The position numbers and the translations under genes are program-made. Below, one piece after another: positions 43,437 through 52,266 of a DNA stretch of 64,000 nucleotides; positions within the stretch are counted from its first letter, which is position 1, and each line of letters opens with the position of its first letter. The notes below the pieces were generated by a model. The model was not told the DNA's origin. It was given only the letters and a program-made list of their open reading frames with translations, and made no database searches. The stretch is from Treponema pectinovorum (GTDB lineage: Bacteria > Spirochaetota > Spirochaetia > Treponematales > Treponemataceae), in the NCBI RefSeq assembly GCF_900497595.1, contig NZ_UFQO01000001.1:434001-498000 (forward strand), written 5' to 3'.

Positions 43437-44639
43437 ATGCAAGAAATAAAAGTTCCTTTTTTTAAGCCTTCGTTTTCTCAAGAAGAAAAAGATGCTGTTT
43501 GCTCTGTTATAGACACTTGCTGGCTTACAACAGGAAATGTAACTCACGAATTTGAAAAGGAATTTTCCAACTTTATAGGTGCAAAATATTCTCTGGCGGT
43601 AAATTCCAACACGAGCGGGATGATTCTTGCAATGCAAGCTTGCAGTGTTAAAGAAGGAAAAATTGTAATCACAACTCCCTACACTTTTGTATCAACAGCA
43701 TCCAGTGCAATTCATTTAAATGCAGAAGTTTTATTTGCAGACACAGAAGAAGATTCGTATTCAATTTCACCAAAATCGATAGAAGCGATACTCGAAAATT
43801 TAAAAAATGAAGGAAAAATCGAAGACGTTGCCGCTATAGTTCCCGTGCATATAGCAGGAAATTTATGCGATATGGATGCTATATCAAGTTTAGCAAAAAA
43901 GTATTCAACACAAAAAAATAAAATCCGCGTGATTGAAGATTGTGCTCACTCGTTTCCAAGCAGGACAGATAAAGGGTATGCTGGTGTTTTAGGTGATATA
44001 GGAGTTTTTTCGTTCTATGCGACAAAAACTATCACAACAGGCGAAGGCGGAATGGTTACAACAAACGACGACTCTCTTGCAAAAACTATGAGCATTATGC
44101 GGCTGCACGGAATGAACAGGGACGCCTGGGACAGATACACAAATCCAAAGGCAAGCTGGCAGTACGATATAGTTTCTCCAGGATTCAAGTTCAATCTTCC
44201 AGATATTTTAAGTGCAATAGGTCGCGTTCAATTAAAAAAAGCGAATCTTTTTTGTGAGCAAAGAAAAAAAATCGTAAAAAAATACAACGAAGAATTTTCG
44301 AAACTGGATTTTATAACCTTGCCTCCAGATTCACAGGGAAATGCCTGGCATCTTTATCTGCTTCAACTAAGACCAGAAAAACTTTCCTGCTGTCGAGATG
44401 ATTTTGCGCAAGAATTACAAAATGAAGGCATTGGAATTTCGATGCATTTTATTCCGCTGTTCCATTTTTCATGGTGGAAAGAAAGATATCCTTCGTTTAT
44501 AGCAAAAAATTTCCAAAATGCAGAAAGACACTTTCAAAACACTATAACAATTCCGCTTTGGCCAGCAATGAGCGATGAGATGGTTCAAGCAGTTATTCAA
44601 GCCGTAATAAAAACAGGAAACAAATATCATGTGTGCTAA
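43437..44639 (+). CDS. DegT/DnrJ/EryC1-family sugar aminotransferase
   Basis: A 400-residue PLP-dependent enzyme that transfers an amino group to a keto-sugar nucleotide. The start is ATG 43437, just after AGAGG; an in-frame GTG at 43431 is less likely. It shows VPFFKPSFSQEEKDAV at the start, ITTPYTFVSTASS, VIEDCAHSF, and the PLP lysine in FYATKTITTGEGG (K197). It follows the dehydratase, so the two should make a 4-amino sugar nucleotide. Its end overlaps the start of the next gene by 11 bases, which links it to the oxidoreductase genes. Confidence 0.9.
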   Translation: MQEIKVPFFKPSFSQEEKDAVCSVIDTCWLTTGNVTHEFEKEFSNFIGAKYSLAVNSNTSGMILAMQACSVKEGKIVITTPYTFVSTASSAIHLNAEVLFADTEEDSYSISPKSIEAILENLKNEGKIEDVAAIVPVHIAGNLCDMDAISSLAKKYSTQKNKIRVIEDCAHSFPSRTDKGYAGVLGDIGVFSFYATKTITTGEGGMVTTNDDSLAKTMSIMRLHGMNRDAWDRYTNPKASWQYDIVSPGFKFNLPDILSAIGRVQLKKANLFCEQRKKIVKKYNEEFSKLDFITLPPDSQGNAWHLYLLQLRPEKLSCCRDDFAQELQNEGIGISMHFIPLFHFSWWKERYPSFIAKNFQNAERHFQNTITIPLWPAMSDEMVQAVIQAVIKTGNKYHVC

Positions 44640-46707
44640 AAAAAAATCGGAACAAAAAAGAAATCTGCTATTTTGCGATGAATTTTATTCTGACAGATAT
44701 GAAGAAAATATGCTCCACGCTTCTGTCGTCAGAAGTCCTGTCGCAAAAGGGAAAATAAACGCAATAGATTTAGAGAATCTTCCAGAAGGATATTCATTTT
44801 TTGGCTTTGACGACATTCCTGGAAAAAAAAGCATAAAGATTTTAAAAACTGAAATTCCAATTTTTGCACAAAGCGATGTGGATTTTTTTGGGCAACCACT
44901 TGGAATAATTGCAGGTCCAGATAGAAAACTGGTACGTCTTTTGAGCCGCAATATAGAAACAGATATTGACGAGAATTTTTACTACAAAGAACAGGAAGAA
45001 GACAACATACTTGCCAGCAGGCAAATTCAAACAGATAAAGACTTTAAAGAAGAAAATGACGACTTAAAAATCGAAGGCGAATGGGAATCTGAATTAAAAG
45101 TTCAAAACTTTGCAGAAACAAATGGTGCTCTTTGTTATGTAAAAGCTTCCAAACTCTATGTTTTTACGCCTAATTTATGGCTATCTTCTCTCAGAAAAAG
45201 CCTTGCAGATGTAACAGGCTTTGCTGAAGAAAACATATACATAAACCGAACAAAAATTCTTTCAAAAAATAAAAACATCCTCTACTTAAATACGATTATT
45301 TGCTGTCAGTGTGCAGTAGCTGCAATCAATTCAAAAAGACCAGTGAAACTCGAGTTCACTAGAACAGAACAATCCATTTACGCAGAGGCCAGTGCTTCTG
45401 TAAAGATTTTTAACAAAACGGTTTTAAGCAAAACAGGCCTGATAAAGTCCATGGATATTTCGATAAACGTAAATTCAGGGGCGTACAATCCTTTTGCACA
45501 AGAAATTGCAGACAGGCTTTCTCTTTCCTGCACTGGAGTTTACCACTGCCCTAATCTGAAAATCTGCACAAAAATCTATAAAAGCCACGGAATTCCTTGT
45601 TCAATAGATTTTTCGACGATAGATGCAAAATCCTTTTTTGCAATAGAAGCGCAAATGAATAAAATTTCACTTCAAAGCGGAATAAATCCGTTGGAATTAA
45701 GATTATTAAACCTAAAAAAACAAGAGAAAAATTCAAAAGAAAAAATATCATTAGAAATCGGAAAAGCAAAAGAAGCTCTCGATGCGGTTTGTAAAAAAAG
45801 CATATTTTTGCGAAAAAATGCCGTTTACAATATGGAAGAAAAAAGAGGTGCTGAGCGCTACACGATTTCCCCTTATTCGCCTCCAATACGAGGAATCGCA
45901 CTTTGCTGTGCCTATGAAGGAACAGGATATTTTGGTTCGGAGTTTCTAAAAAAGAGGCTGAGTGTCGATTTGACTTTTACAGAAGAAAAAAAACTGTTTA
46001 TAAGGGCAATTCCATCTTCAAAAAATATTTGGGAAATATGGCAAACCCTTGCAGCAACAATAATCAATATTCCAAAAGAAGATGTGATTTTAGACAATGA
46101 ATATACAAATAAAGATGAACCAGAATCTCCACAAACGACATACGCCTCTATTTCAATCTGCACTCAGCTCATAAAAAAAGCAGCAGAAAGTCTTGCAAAA
46201 AAACTTCAAGCAAATCAAAAACTGCCTGTTACAGTAAGAAAAAATTTTTCTACAAGTTCTCGAAAAAGTTGGGACAAAGAAAACTTTTGTGGACATCCTT
46301 TTGCAAGCACAAGTTTTGCAGCGATGGTTTTGGAACTTGAACTTGATATCGCAATATATCAACCGATTCTGCGCGGAATTTGGTTTATAGTAGATGCCGG
46401 AAAAATTCTAAATCCACGAACAGCAGAAACATCTATAAAAAATACAATTCAAGAAGATTTGGCAGAACTCATAGAAGACGACTACAACCTAGAAACTTCA
46501 ATTTCTATTCAATTTATGCAATCTCAGGAAGAGCCTAAGCAGATTGGAGAAATTGCATCTTCGCTTTTGCTAGCAGCATACTCAAGCGCGCTTTCTCAAG
46601 CTGTAGGAAAATTGGTAACAAAAATACCTTTGCAAGACGATTTGATATACAAGATGATAAAAAGTCAAAAAAATTCTTTTACAAAAAAAGAGGAAGAAAA
46701 ACAGTGA
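44629..46707 (+). CDS. Divergent xanthine-dehydrogenase-type large (molybdopterin-domain) subunit
   Basis: A 692-residue protein that aligns in outline with the molybdopterin subunit of the xanthine dehydrogenase/CO dehydrogenase family. The a/b hammerhead is at about residues 25-115 (MLHASVVRSPVAKGKINAI, FGQPLGIIAG). Core segments follow, such as KRPVKLEFTRTEQSIYAEAS and GINPLELRLLNLKK. The classical cofactor motifs are not seen: the GGxFGxK loop region reads RTKILSKNKNILYLNT and the GQG region reads IPSSKNIWEIWQTLAA. A late IGE (in KQIGEIASSLLLAA) may keep the catalytic glutamate. Start overlaps the aminotransferase stop. It may act on a different substrate or cofactor, or be structural. 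Confidence 0.75.
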   Translation: MCAKKKSEQKRNLLFCDEFYSDRYEENMLHASVVRSPVAKGKINAIDLENLPEGYSFFGFDDIPGKKSIKILKTEIPIFAQSDVDFFGQPLGIIAGPDRKLVRLLSRNIETDIDENFYYKEQEEDNILASRQIQTDKDFKEENDDLKIEGEWESELKVQNFAETNGALCYVKASKLYVFTPNLWLSSLRKSLADVTGFAEENIYINRTKILSKNKNILYLNTIICCQCAVAAINSKRPVKLEFTRTEQSIYAEASASVKIFNKTVLSKTGLIKSMDISINVNSGAYNPFAQEIADRLSLSCTGVYHCPNLKICTKIYKSHGIPCSIDFSTIDAKSFFAIEAQMNKISLQSGINPLELRLLNLKKQEKNSKEKISLEIGKAKEALDAVCKKSIFLRKNAVYNMEEKRGAERYTISPYSPPIRGIALCCAYEGTGYFGSEFLKKRLSVDLTFTEEKKLFIRAIPSSKNIWEIWQTLAATIINIPKEDVILDNEYTNKDEPESPQTTYASISICTQLIKKAAESLAKKLQANQKLPVTVRKNFSTSSRKSWDKENFCGHPFASTSFAAMVLELELDIAIYQPILRGIWFIVDAGKILNPRTAETSIKNTIQEDLAELIEDDYNLETSISIQFMQSQEEPKQIGEIASSLLLAAYSSALSQAVGKLVTKIPLQDDLIYKMIKSQKNSFTKKEEEKQ

Positions 46708-47189
46708 AAATTCCTGTAACTATAAACGATGAAAAACTTATTATAGACGAAAATCCCGATGAAAAACTTCTATATGTGCTTAGAAAACGAGGATTTATCT
46801 CTCCAAAGCGAGGATGCGAAAGAGGAAAATGTGGTTTTTGCACTGTTTTATTGGACGACAATCCCGTATCATCCTGTATGATTCCTGTGGGAATTGTAAA
46901 AGACTGCCAGATAGTAACTTTGGAACATTTTTCAAAGACAAAAGAATATCAGGATATAAAATCTGGTTTTGAAAAAGCAGGCCTCAACGTGTGTGGATAT
47001 TGCAGCTCTTTTAAATATCTAAAAGTTTATAAGCTCTTAAAAGAAAATTACAGACCTTCAAAAGAGCAACTTTTAGAATTGACTTTTGAAGATAAATGCT
47101 CATGCACAGAACAAGGGGCATTTATAAACGGAATTCTATACGCAACTGCAAATCGCCACGAAAGCGAAGGAAGAAAAAAGAATGTGTAA
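46704..47189 (+). CDS. Xanthine-dehydrogenase-type [2Fe-2S] subunit
   Basis: A 161-residue protein with two iron-sulfur sites. The plant-type ferredoxin site is CERGKCGFC plus a later cysteine (SSCMIP). The second, helical site has CGYC and CSC, where the family has CGFC...CRC. It passes electrons from the large subunit to the FAD subunit. The GTG start at 46704 overlaps the large-subunit stop by four bases (GTGA), so the two are translationally coupled. Cysteines for both clusters are present, so electron transfer should work. Confidence 0.88.
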   Translation: MKIPVTINDEKLIIDENPDEKLLYVLRKRGFISPKRGCERGKCGFCTVLLDDNPVSSCMIPVGIVKDCQIVTLEHFSKTKEYQDIKSGFEKAGLNVCGYCSSFKYLKVYKLLKENYRPSKEQLLELTFEDKCSCTEQGAFINGILYATANRHESEGRKKNV

Positions 47190-47985
47190 AGACTCTCAAA
47201 TCTATTATGCAAATAGTCTAAACGACATTTTCTATCAGATGAACTCTATTCCGGGAATACGACTTGTAAGCGGTTGCACACAAAAAAAACATATTCCACC
47301 TGTAAGTCTCTGCGTTAGAAACATAGAAGAACTAAATTTTTCAAGAAAATATGAACGTTTTTTTGAATTTGGACCTGAGATAACTCTTTCTTCAATCTTA
47401 AAGATTGATCCTGCAAAACTTCCTCATGTTTTTTATGAAGCGGTAAAATCGATTGCAAATACGAACATCAGAAATATTGCAACTCTAGCAGGTAATATCT
47501 GTGCAGATGATTTTTATCATACGCTGGTTGCACCATTGGTTGCGCTTGACGCAAAACTTGAAATTCAAAGTCGAGACAAAACTGAATACATACAGATGGC
47601 AAAATTTAATGGAATTCCAAAAGATTTTGTTTTAACAAAAGTTATTGTACCAACAGACGATTGGGAAGTCGCTTTTTTTAAGAAATTGGGACCTCTCCAC
47701 ACTATAGACAGGAATTCCGCTTCGTTTGTTTTTCTTGCAAACACGGTAAAAGGTCAACTCTCAAATCTTAAAATTGCGTTTGCAGGATCTTTTTGCCTTA
47801 GAAGTTTTGACCTTGAAAACAGCCTTGTAGGTTCATATCTGCCTTTGACGAGGACAAGCATAGAAGACTTTCTAAAACTGGCAGAAGAAACTTACGACAG
47901 CGAATCGGCAAAAACTAAAGTTCCGCCGATTTTAAAAGACCAGTTTTTAAATCTCTTAAAATATTCTATCGAGCAGCTCACTTAA
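47182..47985 (+). CDS. Xanthine-dehydrogenase-type FAD-binding subunit
   Basis: A 267-residue flavoprotein subunit. The FAD-binding motif NIRNIATLAGNICADD is visible near residue 95, and a C-terminal domain follows the flavin domain. It is slightly short for the family (about 290). It starts inside the end of the Fe-S gene (eight-base overlap) and ends eight bases into queA on the other strand. Together with the two upstream genes it forms a complete three-chain oxidoreductase layout (Mo-type, Fe-S, FAD). Confidence 0.85.
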   Translation: MCKDSQIYYANSLNDIFYQMNSIPGIRLVSGCTQKKHIPPVSLCVRNIEELNFSRKYERFFEFGPEITLSSILKIDPAKLPHVFYEAVKSIANTNIRNIATLAGNICADDFYHTLVAPLVALDAKLEIQSRDKTEYIQMAKFNGIPKDFVLTKVIVPTDDWEVAFFKKLGPLHTIDRNSASFVFLANTVKGQLSNLKIAFAGSFCLRSFDLENSLVGSYLPLTRTSIEDFLKLAEETYDSESAKTKVPPILKDQFLNLLKYSIEQLT

Positions 47986-49033
47986 TAAGCATTGCGTCTC
48001 CATAAGAAAAAAATCTGTATCGATTTTCGATAGCCTGCTTGTATGCCGAAAGTATATTTTCTCGTCCTGCAAAAGCGCTTACCAACATAAGCAAAGTGCT
48101 TTCTGGAGTGTGAAAATTTGTAAACATCTGGTCAACGCACCTAAATTTATAGCCAGGGTACATGAATATGTGGGTCGAAGAAGAGCCGCCTTTTACAAAA
48201 CCGTTTTCATCGCTTGCAGATTCGAGAGTGCGGACAGAAGTTGTGCCAACAGCGAGAATTGGCCTGCCTTCTCCTTTTGCAGCATTTATTTTTTCTGCAA
48301 CATCAAAACCAATAGAATAAACTTCTTCATGCATCTTATGGTCTTCGATATTTTCTGAGCGGACTGGAAGAAAAGTTCCAAGCCCAACATGAAGAGTAAG
48401 AAAAACCCTCTCGATTTTTTTTGCGTCCAATTTTTCAAACATCGCTTGCGTAAAATGAAGCCCAGCAGTTGGACAGGCAGAACTTCCAGTTTCTTTTGCA
48501 TATATCGTTTGGTAACGCTCAGAGTCTGTGTCGTCATCTTCTCGTTTAATATAAGGAGGAAGCGGAATATGACCGTTTACAGCAAACCAAGAATCGTCCA
48601 AAGGAAAATCAAATTTGATAAGTCGAAACTCTCCAGAAAGTTCGCCCTGAGAATCGATTATTGTTCCAACAGAGCCATCGTTAAAAACATAGCGATTTCC
48701 TCTCTTAACTTTTTTTGCACCTTTTACCATCGTTTGCCACAGTTTTAAATCTGCACTCATCTGATTCAAAAACATAAATTCCTGTTCTCGTCCGCCCTGC
48801 CCCTGTTTTTCAACTTCTCGCCTTCCATAGCAGCGGCTTCGCCTAACTTTTGAATTGTTAAAAACCATCAAAGTGCCTTCTTCTATGAGACTTGGAAGGT
48901 CTTTCATTTTAAAATGGCTGACTTTCCCATCGTTTCTGCCCAAAAGCATGAGTTTATCATCGCCGCGAATTCCAGATGGTTTTTGAGCGATGAGCTCCTG
49001 CGGTAAATCAAAATTAAAATCTGTCAATTTCAT
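47978..49033 (-). CDS. queA: tRNA preQ1(34) S-adenosylmethionine ribosyltransferase-isomerase
   Basis: QueA transfers the ribosyl part of SAM to preQ1 in the wobble position of tRNA, giving epoxyqueuosine. The 351-residue protein has FDLPQELIAQKPSGIRGDDKL near the start, PPYIKREDDDTDSERYQTIYA, and GSSACPTAGLHFT near the middle. It ends with NFHTPESTLLMLVSAFAG. It lies 93 bases downstream of ruvB on the same strand, the frequent yebC-ruvCAB-queA order. Confidence 0.95.
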   Translation of the reverse strand: MKLTDFNFDLPQELIAQKPSGIRGDDKLMLLGRNDGKVSHFKMKDLPSLIEEGTLMVFNNSKVRRSRCYGRREVEKQGQGGREQEFMFLNQMSADLKLWQTMVKGAKKVKRGNRYVFNDGSVGTIIDSQGELSGEFRLIKFDFPLDDSWFAVNGHIPLPPYIKREDDDTDSERYQTIYAKETGSSACPTAGLHFTQAMFEKLDAKKIERVFLTLHVGLGTFLPVRSENIEDHKMHEEVYSIGFDVAEKINAAKGEGRPILAVGTTSVRTLESASDENGFVKGGSSSTHIFMYPGYKFRCVDQMFTNFHTPESTLLMLVSAFAGRENILSAYKQAIENRYRFFSYGDAMLIK

Positions 49034-49126
49034 AATATTCTCAATTTTAGATAATAAAATATTATCTTTAAAATAAACTATTCTGTTTGTTCAAATTGTC
49101 GCTGGATTCAAAACAAAAATTTGAAC

Positions 49127-50176
49127 TCAAAACAAACTATTCTGTCCGTTAGAATTATCCTTGTACTCAAGTCCCAAATGCTCATAAGCTTTTGCCGTAA
49201 CGATTCTTCCGCGTGGCGTTCTCTGCAAAAGCCCACACTGAATAAGATACGGCTCGTAATAATCTTCAAGCGTATCCTGTGCTTCGCCAATGCTTATTGC
49301 AAGAGTTTCCGCGCCCACAGGACCTCCACCAAAGTTTTTTATTATGGAAAGGAGAATTTCCCTGTCGTATTTTTCAAGCCCCATCTCATCAATTTCAAGC
49401 CTTTGTAATCCTTTTTGAACGGTCTTTACGGAAATCACTTTAAAACCTTCAACCTGTGCAAAATCTCTCATTCGTCTCAATACTCGGTTTGCAACACGAG
49501 GAGTGCCACGGCAGCATTTTGCAAGGTACAATGCCGCTTCATCTTCAATTCCAATCTCTAATATTTTTGAACTCCTGTGTATTATTGAAGCCAGTTCTTT
49601 TTGAGTGTAAAACTCAAAGCGTGGAATAAAACCAAAACGACTGCGAAGTGGACTTGAAACAGCACCCGCTTTTGTCGTTGCTCCAATCAAAGTAAAAGGC
49701 GGAAGAGGAATACGAACTGTTCTTGCGGCTGCTCCTTGCCCTATAATCCAGTCTAATTCAAAGTCTTCCATCGCAATGTAAAGCATTTCTTCGATTGCAG
49801 GTTTTAACCGATGAATTTCATCTATAAAAAATACCGTTCTCTCCGTGATTGTAGATAAAATTCCTGCTAAATCCTTTGGTTTATCAAGAGCAGGTGCACT
49901 TGTAACTTTAAAATCAACGCCAAGTTCGTGTGCTGTAATTTGTGCCAAAGTAGTTTTTCCAAGACCTGGCGGGCCTATGAGCAAAAGGTGGTCGAGCGGC
50001 TCTTGCCTTATTTTTGCGGCTTTTATGAAAGTCGAAAGATTCTTTTTAACTCCTTCCTGTCCTAAAAAATCACAAAGAAGTTGAGGGCGTAACGAGTTTT
50101 CCTGTTCATCAAAATCCGTTAAATCGGAGCGGACGATTGCCGAAAAATCAGAATGCATTTGTGTAGAATTTTCCAT
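49127..50176 (-). CDS. ruvB: Holliday junction branch migration ATPase RuvB
   Basis: RuvB is the hexameric motor that drives branch migration with RuvA. The 349-residue protein has Walker [10 protein letters not shown], Walker [10 protein letters not shown], sensor motif GATTKAG and the C-terminal winged helix ending [14 protein letters not shown]. It starts two bases after the ruvA stop. Its last seven residues (NGQNSLF) are echoed just past the stop codon by a near-copy (NKQNSLF in the same strand). Confidence 0.97.
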   Translation of the reverse strand: MENSTQMHSDFSAIVRSDLTDFDEQENSLRPQLLCDFLGQEGVKKNLSTFIKAAKIRQEPLDHLLLIGPPGLGKTTLAQITAHELGVDFKVTSAPALDKPKDLAGILSTITERTVFFIDEIHRLKPAIEEMLYIAMEDFELDWIIGQGAAARTVRIPLPPFTLIGATTKAGAVSSPLRSRFGFIPRFEFYTQKELASIIHRSSKILEIGIEDEAALYLAKCCRGTPRVANRVLRRMRDFAQVEGFKVISVKTVQKGLQRLEIDEMGLEKYDREILLSIIKNFGGGPVGAETLAISIGEAQDTLEDYYEPYLIQCGLLQRTPRGRIVTAKAYEHLGLEYKDNSNGQNSLF

Positions 50177-50178
50177 AA

Positions 50179-50787
50179 TTATGCAAACTCCACAATCGCT
50201 TTTCTAAATATAAAATCTTCCTGTTCTTTTTGAGATTTATCCTTTAAGAACTCTTGATTTTTGCTCGCCAATTCCAAAACTTTCTGTTCAACATTCTTTT
50301 TTTCGTATCCCATGCTTACCAATGAAGAAACGACATCTGCAAAAGGATTTGAATTTTCAAGCCTTACGATTTTGCTATCTTCTAACAAGGTTAATTTGCC
50401 TTTTAAAGCGAGCATCATCTTTGCCGCGGTCTTTTTCCCAACTCCTTGAATTTTTTCGAGGCTTGCAACATCGCCGCTTTCAAGAATCTGCATCAAAGTG
50501 GAAGAACTCACACTGCTCATTATTTTTACAGCACCTTTAGGCCCAACTCCGTCAACCTTTAATAAATCGAGAAAAATCGCTCTTTCTTCTTTTGAAGAAA
50601 ATCCGTACAAAGTCATTAAATTATCTGTGTGCTGTAACCAAGTATAAACTTTTGCTTCCGCTCCAACATTTGGAAAAAGTTCGAGGTTAGAATCTGGAAC
50701 GCAAAAATCCCATTCAATGCCGTTTTGCGATAAAAAAAGCTGCTTAGGAAATTTTCCAGTTATTAAACCTGTTATAGAATTGAACAT
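50179..50787 (-). CDS. ruvA: Holliday junction DNA-binding protein RuvA
   Basis: RuvA binds four-way junctions and loads RuvB. The 202-residue protein has the OB-fold start ([20 protein letters not shown]), helix-hairpin-helix motifs around residues 75-125 ([33 protein letters not shown]) and the C-terminal domain III. It lies between ruvC and ruvB. Confidence 0.96.
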   Translation of the reverse strand: MFNSITGLITGKFPKQLFLSQNGIEWDFCVPDSNLELFPNVGAEAKVYTWLQHTDNLMTLYGFSSKEERAIFLDLLKVDGVGPKGAVKIMSSVSSSTLMQILESGDVASLEKIQGVGKKTAAKMMLALKGKLTLLEDSKIVRLENSNPFADVVSSLVSMGYEKKNVEQKVLELASKNQEFLKDKSQKEQEDFIFRKAIVEFA

Positions 50788-50796
50788 AGTACGATT

Positions 50797-51357
50797 TTAG
50801 CAGATTTTCAATTTGTGATGAAGATGTGTTATAGCTCCTGCAAGTGCGTCCGCTGCGTGATCTGGTTTGGGCTCTGTTTCTAGGCCGAGTAAAATTTTTA
50901 CATATTTTTCTACTAGAGCCTTATCTGCACGGGCAGTTCCTGTTACAGCCTGCTTTATTTGATTCGGTTTATACTCGCTTAGAGGAATACAATTTTGAGC
51001 TAAAACCAAAGTGCAAACACCCTTAGCTTCTGCCACAGAAATTCCTGATGACACATTTTTTACAAAAAAGAGCTCTTCCATTCCCGCTTCTAAAGGTTTA
51101 AATTCATCGATTACCGCTTGCAAACTCGAAGCGATTTTTAAAAGTCGTGTTCCCAAAGTTTCATCGCTTTTTGTAGTTATGCAACCGTAACTCACCATTC
51201 TGTAACGACCTTTAAAATAATCGACGATTCCAAAACCCGTATTTGCAAGGCCAGGATCAATTCCAAGCACACGCCTAACGCAATCGTTGTGTTTTTTTTC
51301 GTTTGGAGAGTTCGTTTCTTTTTGAAATAGAATTTGATTAAATTGATTTGAATCCAT
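50797..51357 (-). CDS. ruvC: Holliday junction resolvase RuvC
   Basis: RuvC is the RNase-H-fold nuclease that cuts four-way junctions. The 186-residue protein has VLGIDPGLANTGFG (first acidic residue), MEELFF and the end motif DHAADALAGAI. Compared with the family there are about 28 extra N-terminal residues (MDSNQF...). They may be real or due to a later start; no better ATG with a ribosome site is obvious. It is followed by ruvA and ruvB. Confidence 0.94.
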   Translation of the reverse strand: MDSNQFNQILFQKETNSPNEKKHNDCVRRVLGIDPGLANTGFGIVDYFKGRYRMVSYGCITTKSDETLGTRLLKIASSLQAVIDEFKPLEAGMEELFFVKNVSSGISVAEAKGVCTLVLAQNCIPLSEYKPNQIKQAVTGTARADKALVEKYVKILLGLETEPKPDHAADALAGAITHLHHKLKIC

Positions 51358-51380
51358 TTTTATAAAGCAGCGTGAAAAAA

Positions 51381-51417
51381 ATAAACCACGGCTCGATTAT
51401 ATTTTCATAGCCGTGGT
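51381..51417 (-). terminator. Rho-independent terminator after yebC
   Basis: On the minus strand ACCACGGCT (51417-51409) pairs with AGCCGTGGT (51393-51385), followed by a T-rich tail (about 51384-51374). It separates yebC from ruvCAB-queA. Confidence 0.85.
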
Positions 51418-51455
51418 CTTAAGTTTTTTTTGAAAAAAAAATTTCTTAAAAACTA

Positions 51456-52196
51456 TTATTCCATCACAAAGTCTTCAGGATATTCAGCGGTATGATAAAC
51501 ATTCTGAACGTCATCGTTATCTTCGAGTTTGTCAATTAGCTTTTGAACTTTTGCAGCAGTTTCGCTATCAACTGCTGTATAAGCATCTGGAACAAGTCCT
51601 ACATCGGCAGAAAGTGTTTCAAAGCCCTTTTCGTTTAAAGCATCTGCAACAGCAGAAAATGCATCTGGAGATGTAGTTACTGTAATAACACCTGACTCGT
51701 TTACGATATCATCAGCACCGGCTTCCAAAGCAGTTTCCATAACTTCATCTTCGCTAACTTTCTCTGCATCGAGTTCAATCGTACCTTTGCGCTGGAACAT
51801 ACGGCTAACAGAACCTGTTGTTCCAAGGTTTCCACCACTTTTTGAAAAGATATTTCGTACATCGGCAGCAGCACGATTGTGGTTGTCTGTAAGAACTTCA
51901 ACCATAACTGCAACTCCACCAGGAGCGTATCCTTCGTATACCAATTCTTCGTAAGATGTTGCGCCGTCTTCTCCAGTTCCCTTTTTGATTGCACGGTCAA
52001 TGTTATCTTTTGGCATATTTGCCGCACGTGCTTTAATTATTACAGTGCGAAGACGAGGGTTTGAGTTAGGATCTCCACCACCCATCCTTGCGGCAATAGA
52101 AATTTCCTTTATGAATTTTGTAAATAATTTACCGCGCTTGGCATCTGCAATGCCTTTTGCATGTTTTATGGTTGCCCATTTACTATGTCCTGACAT
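51456..52196 (-). CDS. yebC: YebC/PmpR family protein
   Basis: A 246-residue cytoplasmic protein of the YebC family, variously linked to transcription control and to translation of proline-rich stretches. It has the typical start MSGHSKWATIKHAKGIADAK and the family segments IKKGTGEDGATSYEEL and YEGYAPGGVAVMVEVLTDN. It is followed by a strong terminator, so it is its own unit despite lying beside ruvC, as is usual. Confidence 0.96.
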   Translation of the reverse strand: MSGHSKWATIKHAKGIADAKRGKLFTKFIKEISIAARMGGGDPNSNPRLRTVIIKARAANMPKDNIDRAIKKGTGEDGATSYEELVYEGYAPGGVAVMVEVLTDNHNRAAADVRNIFSKSGGNLGTTGSVSRMFQRKGTIELDAEKVSEDEVMETALEAGADDIVNESGVITVTTSPDAFSAVADALNEKGFETLSADVGLVPDAYTAVDSETAAKVQKLIDKLEDNDDVQNVYHTAEYPEDFVME

Positions 52197-52266
52197 GGAT
52201 AACTCCTTCTAAAAGATTACGAATTGATTTATCACTATATCACAAAGATGCGATTTTTATCAATCC

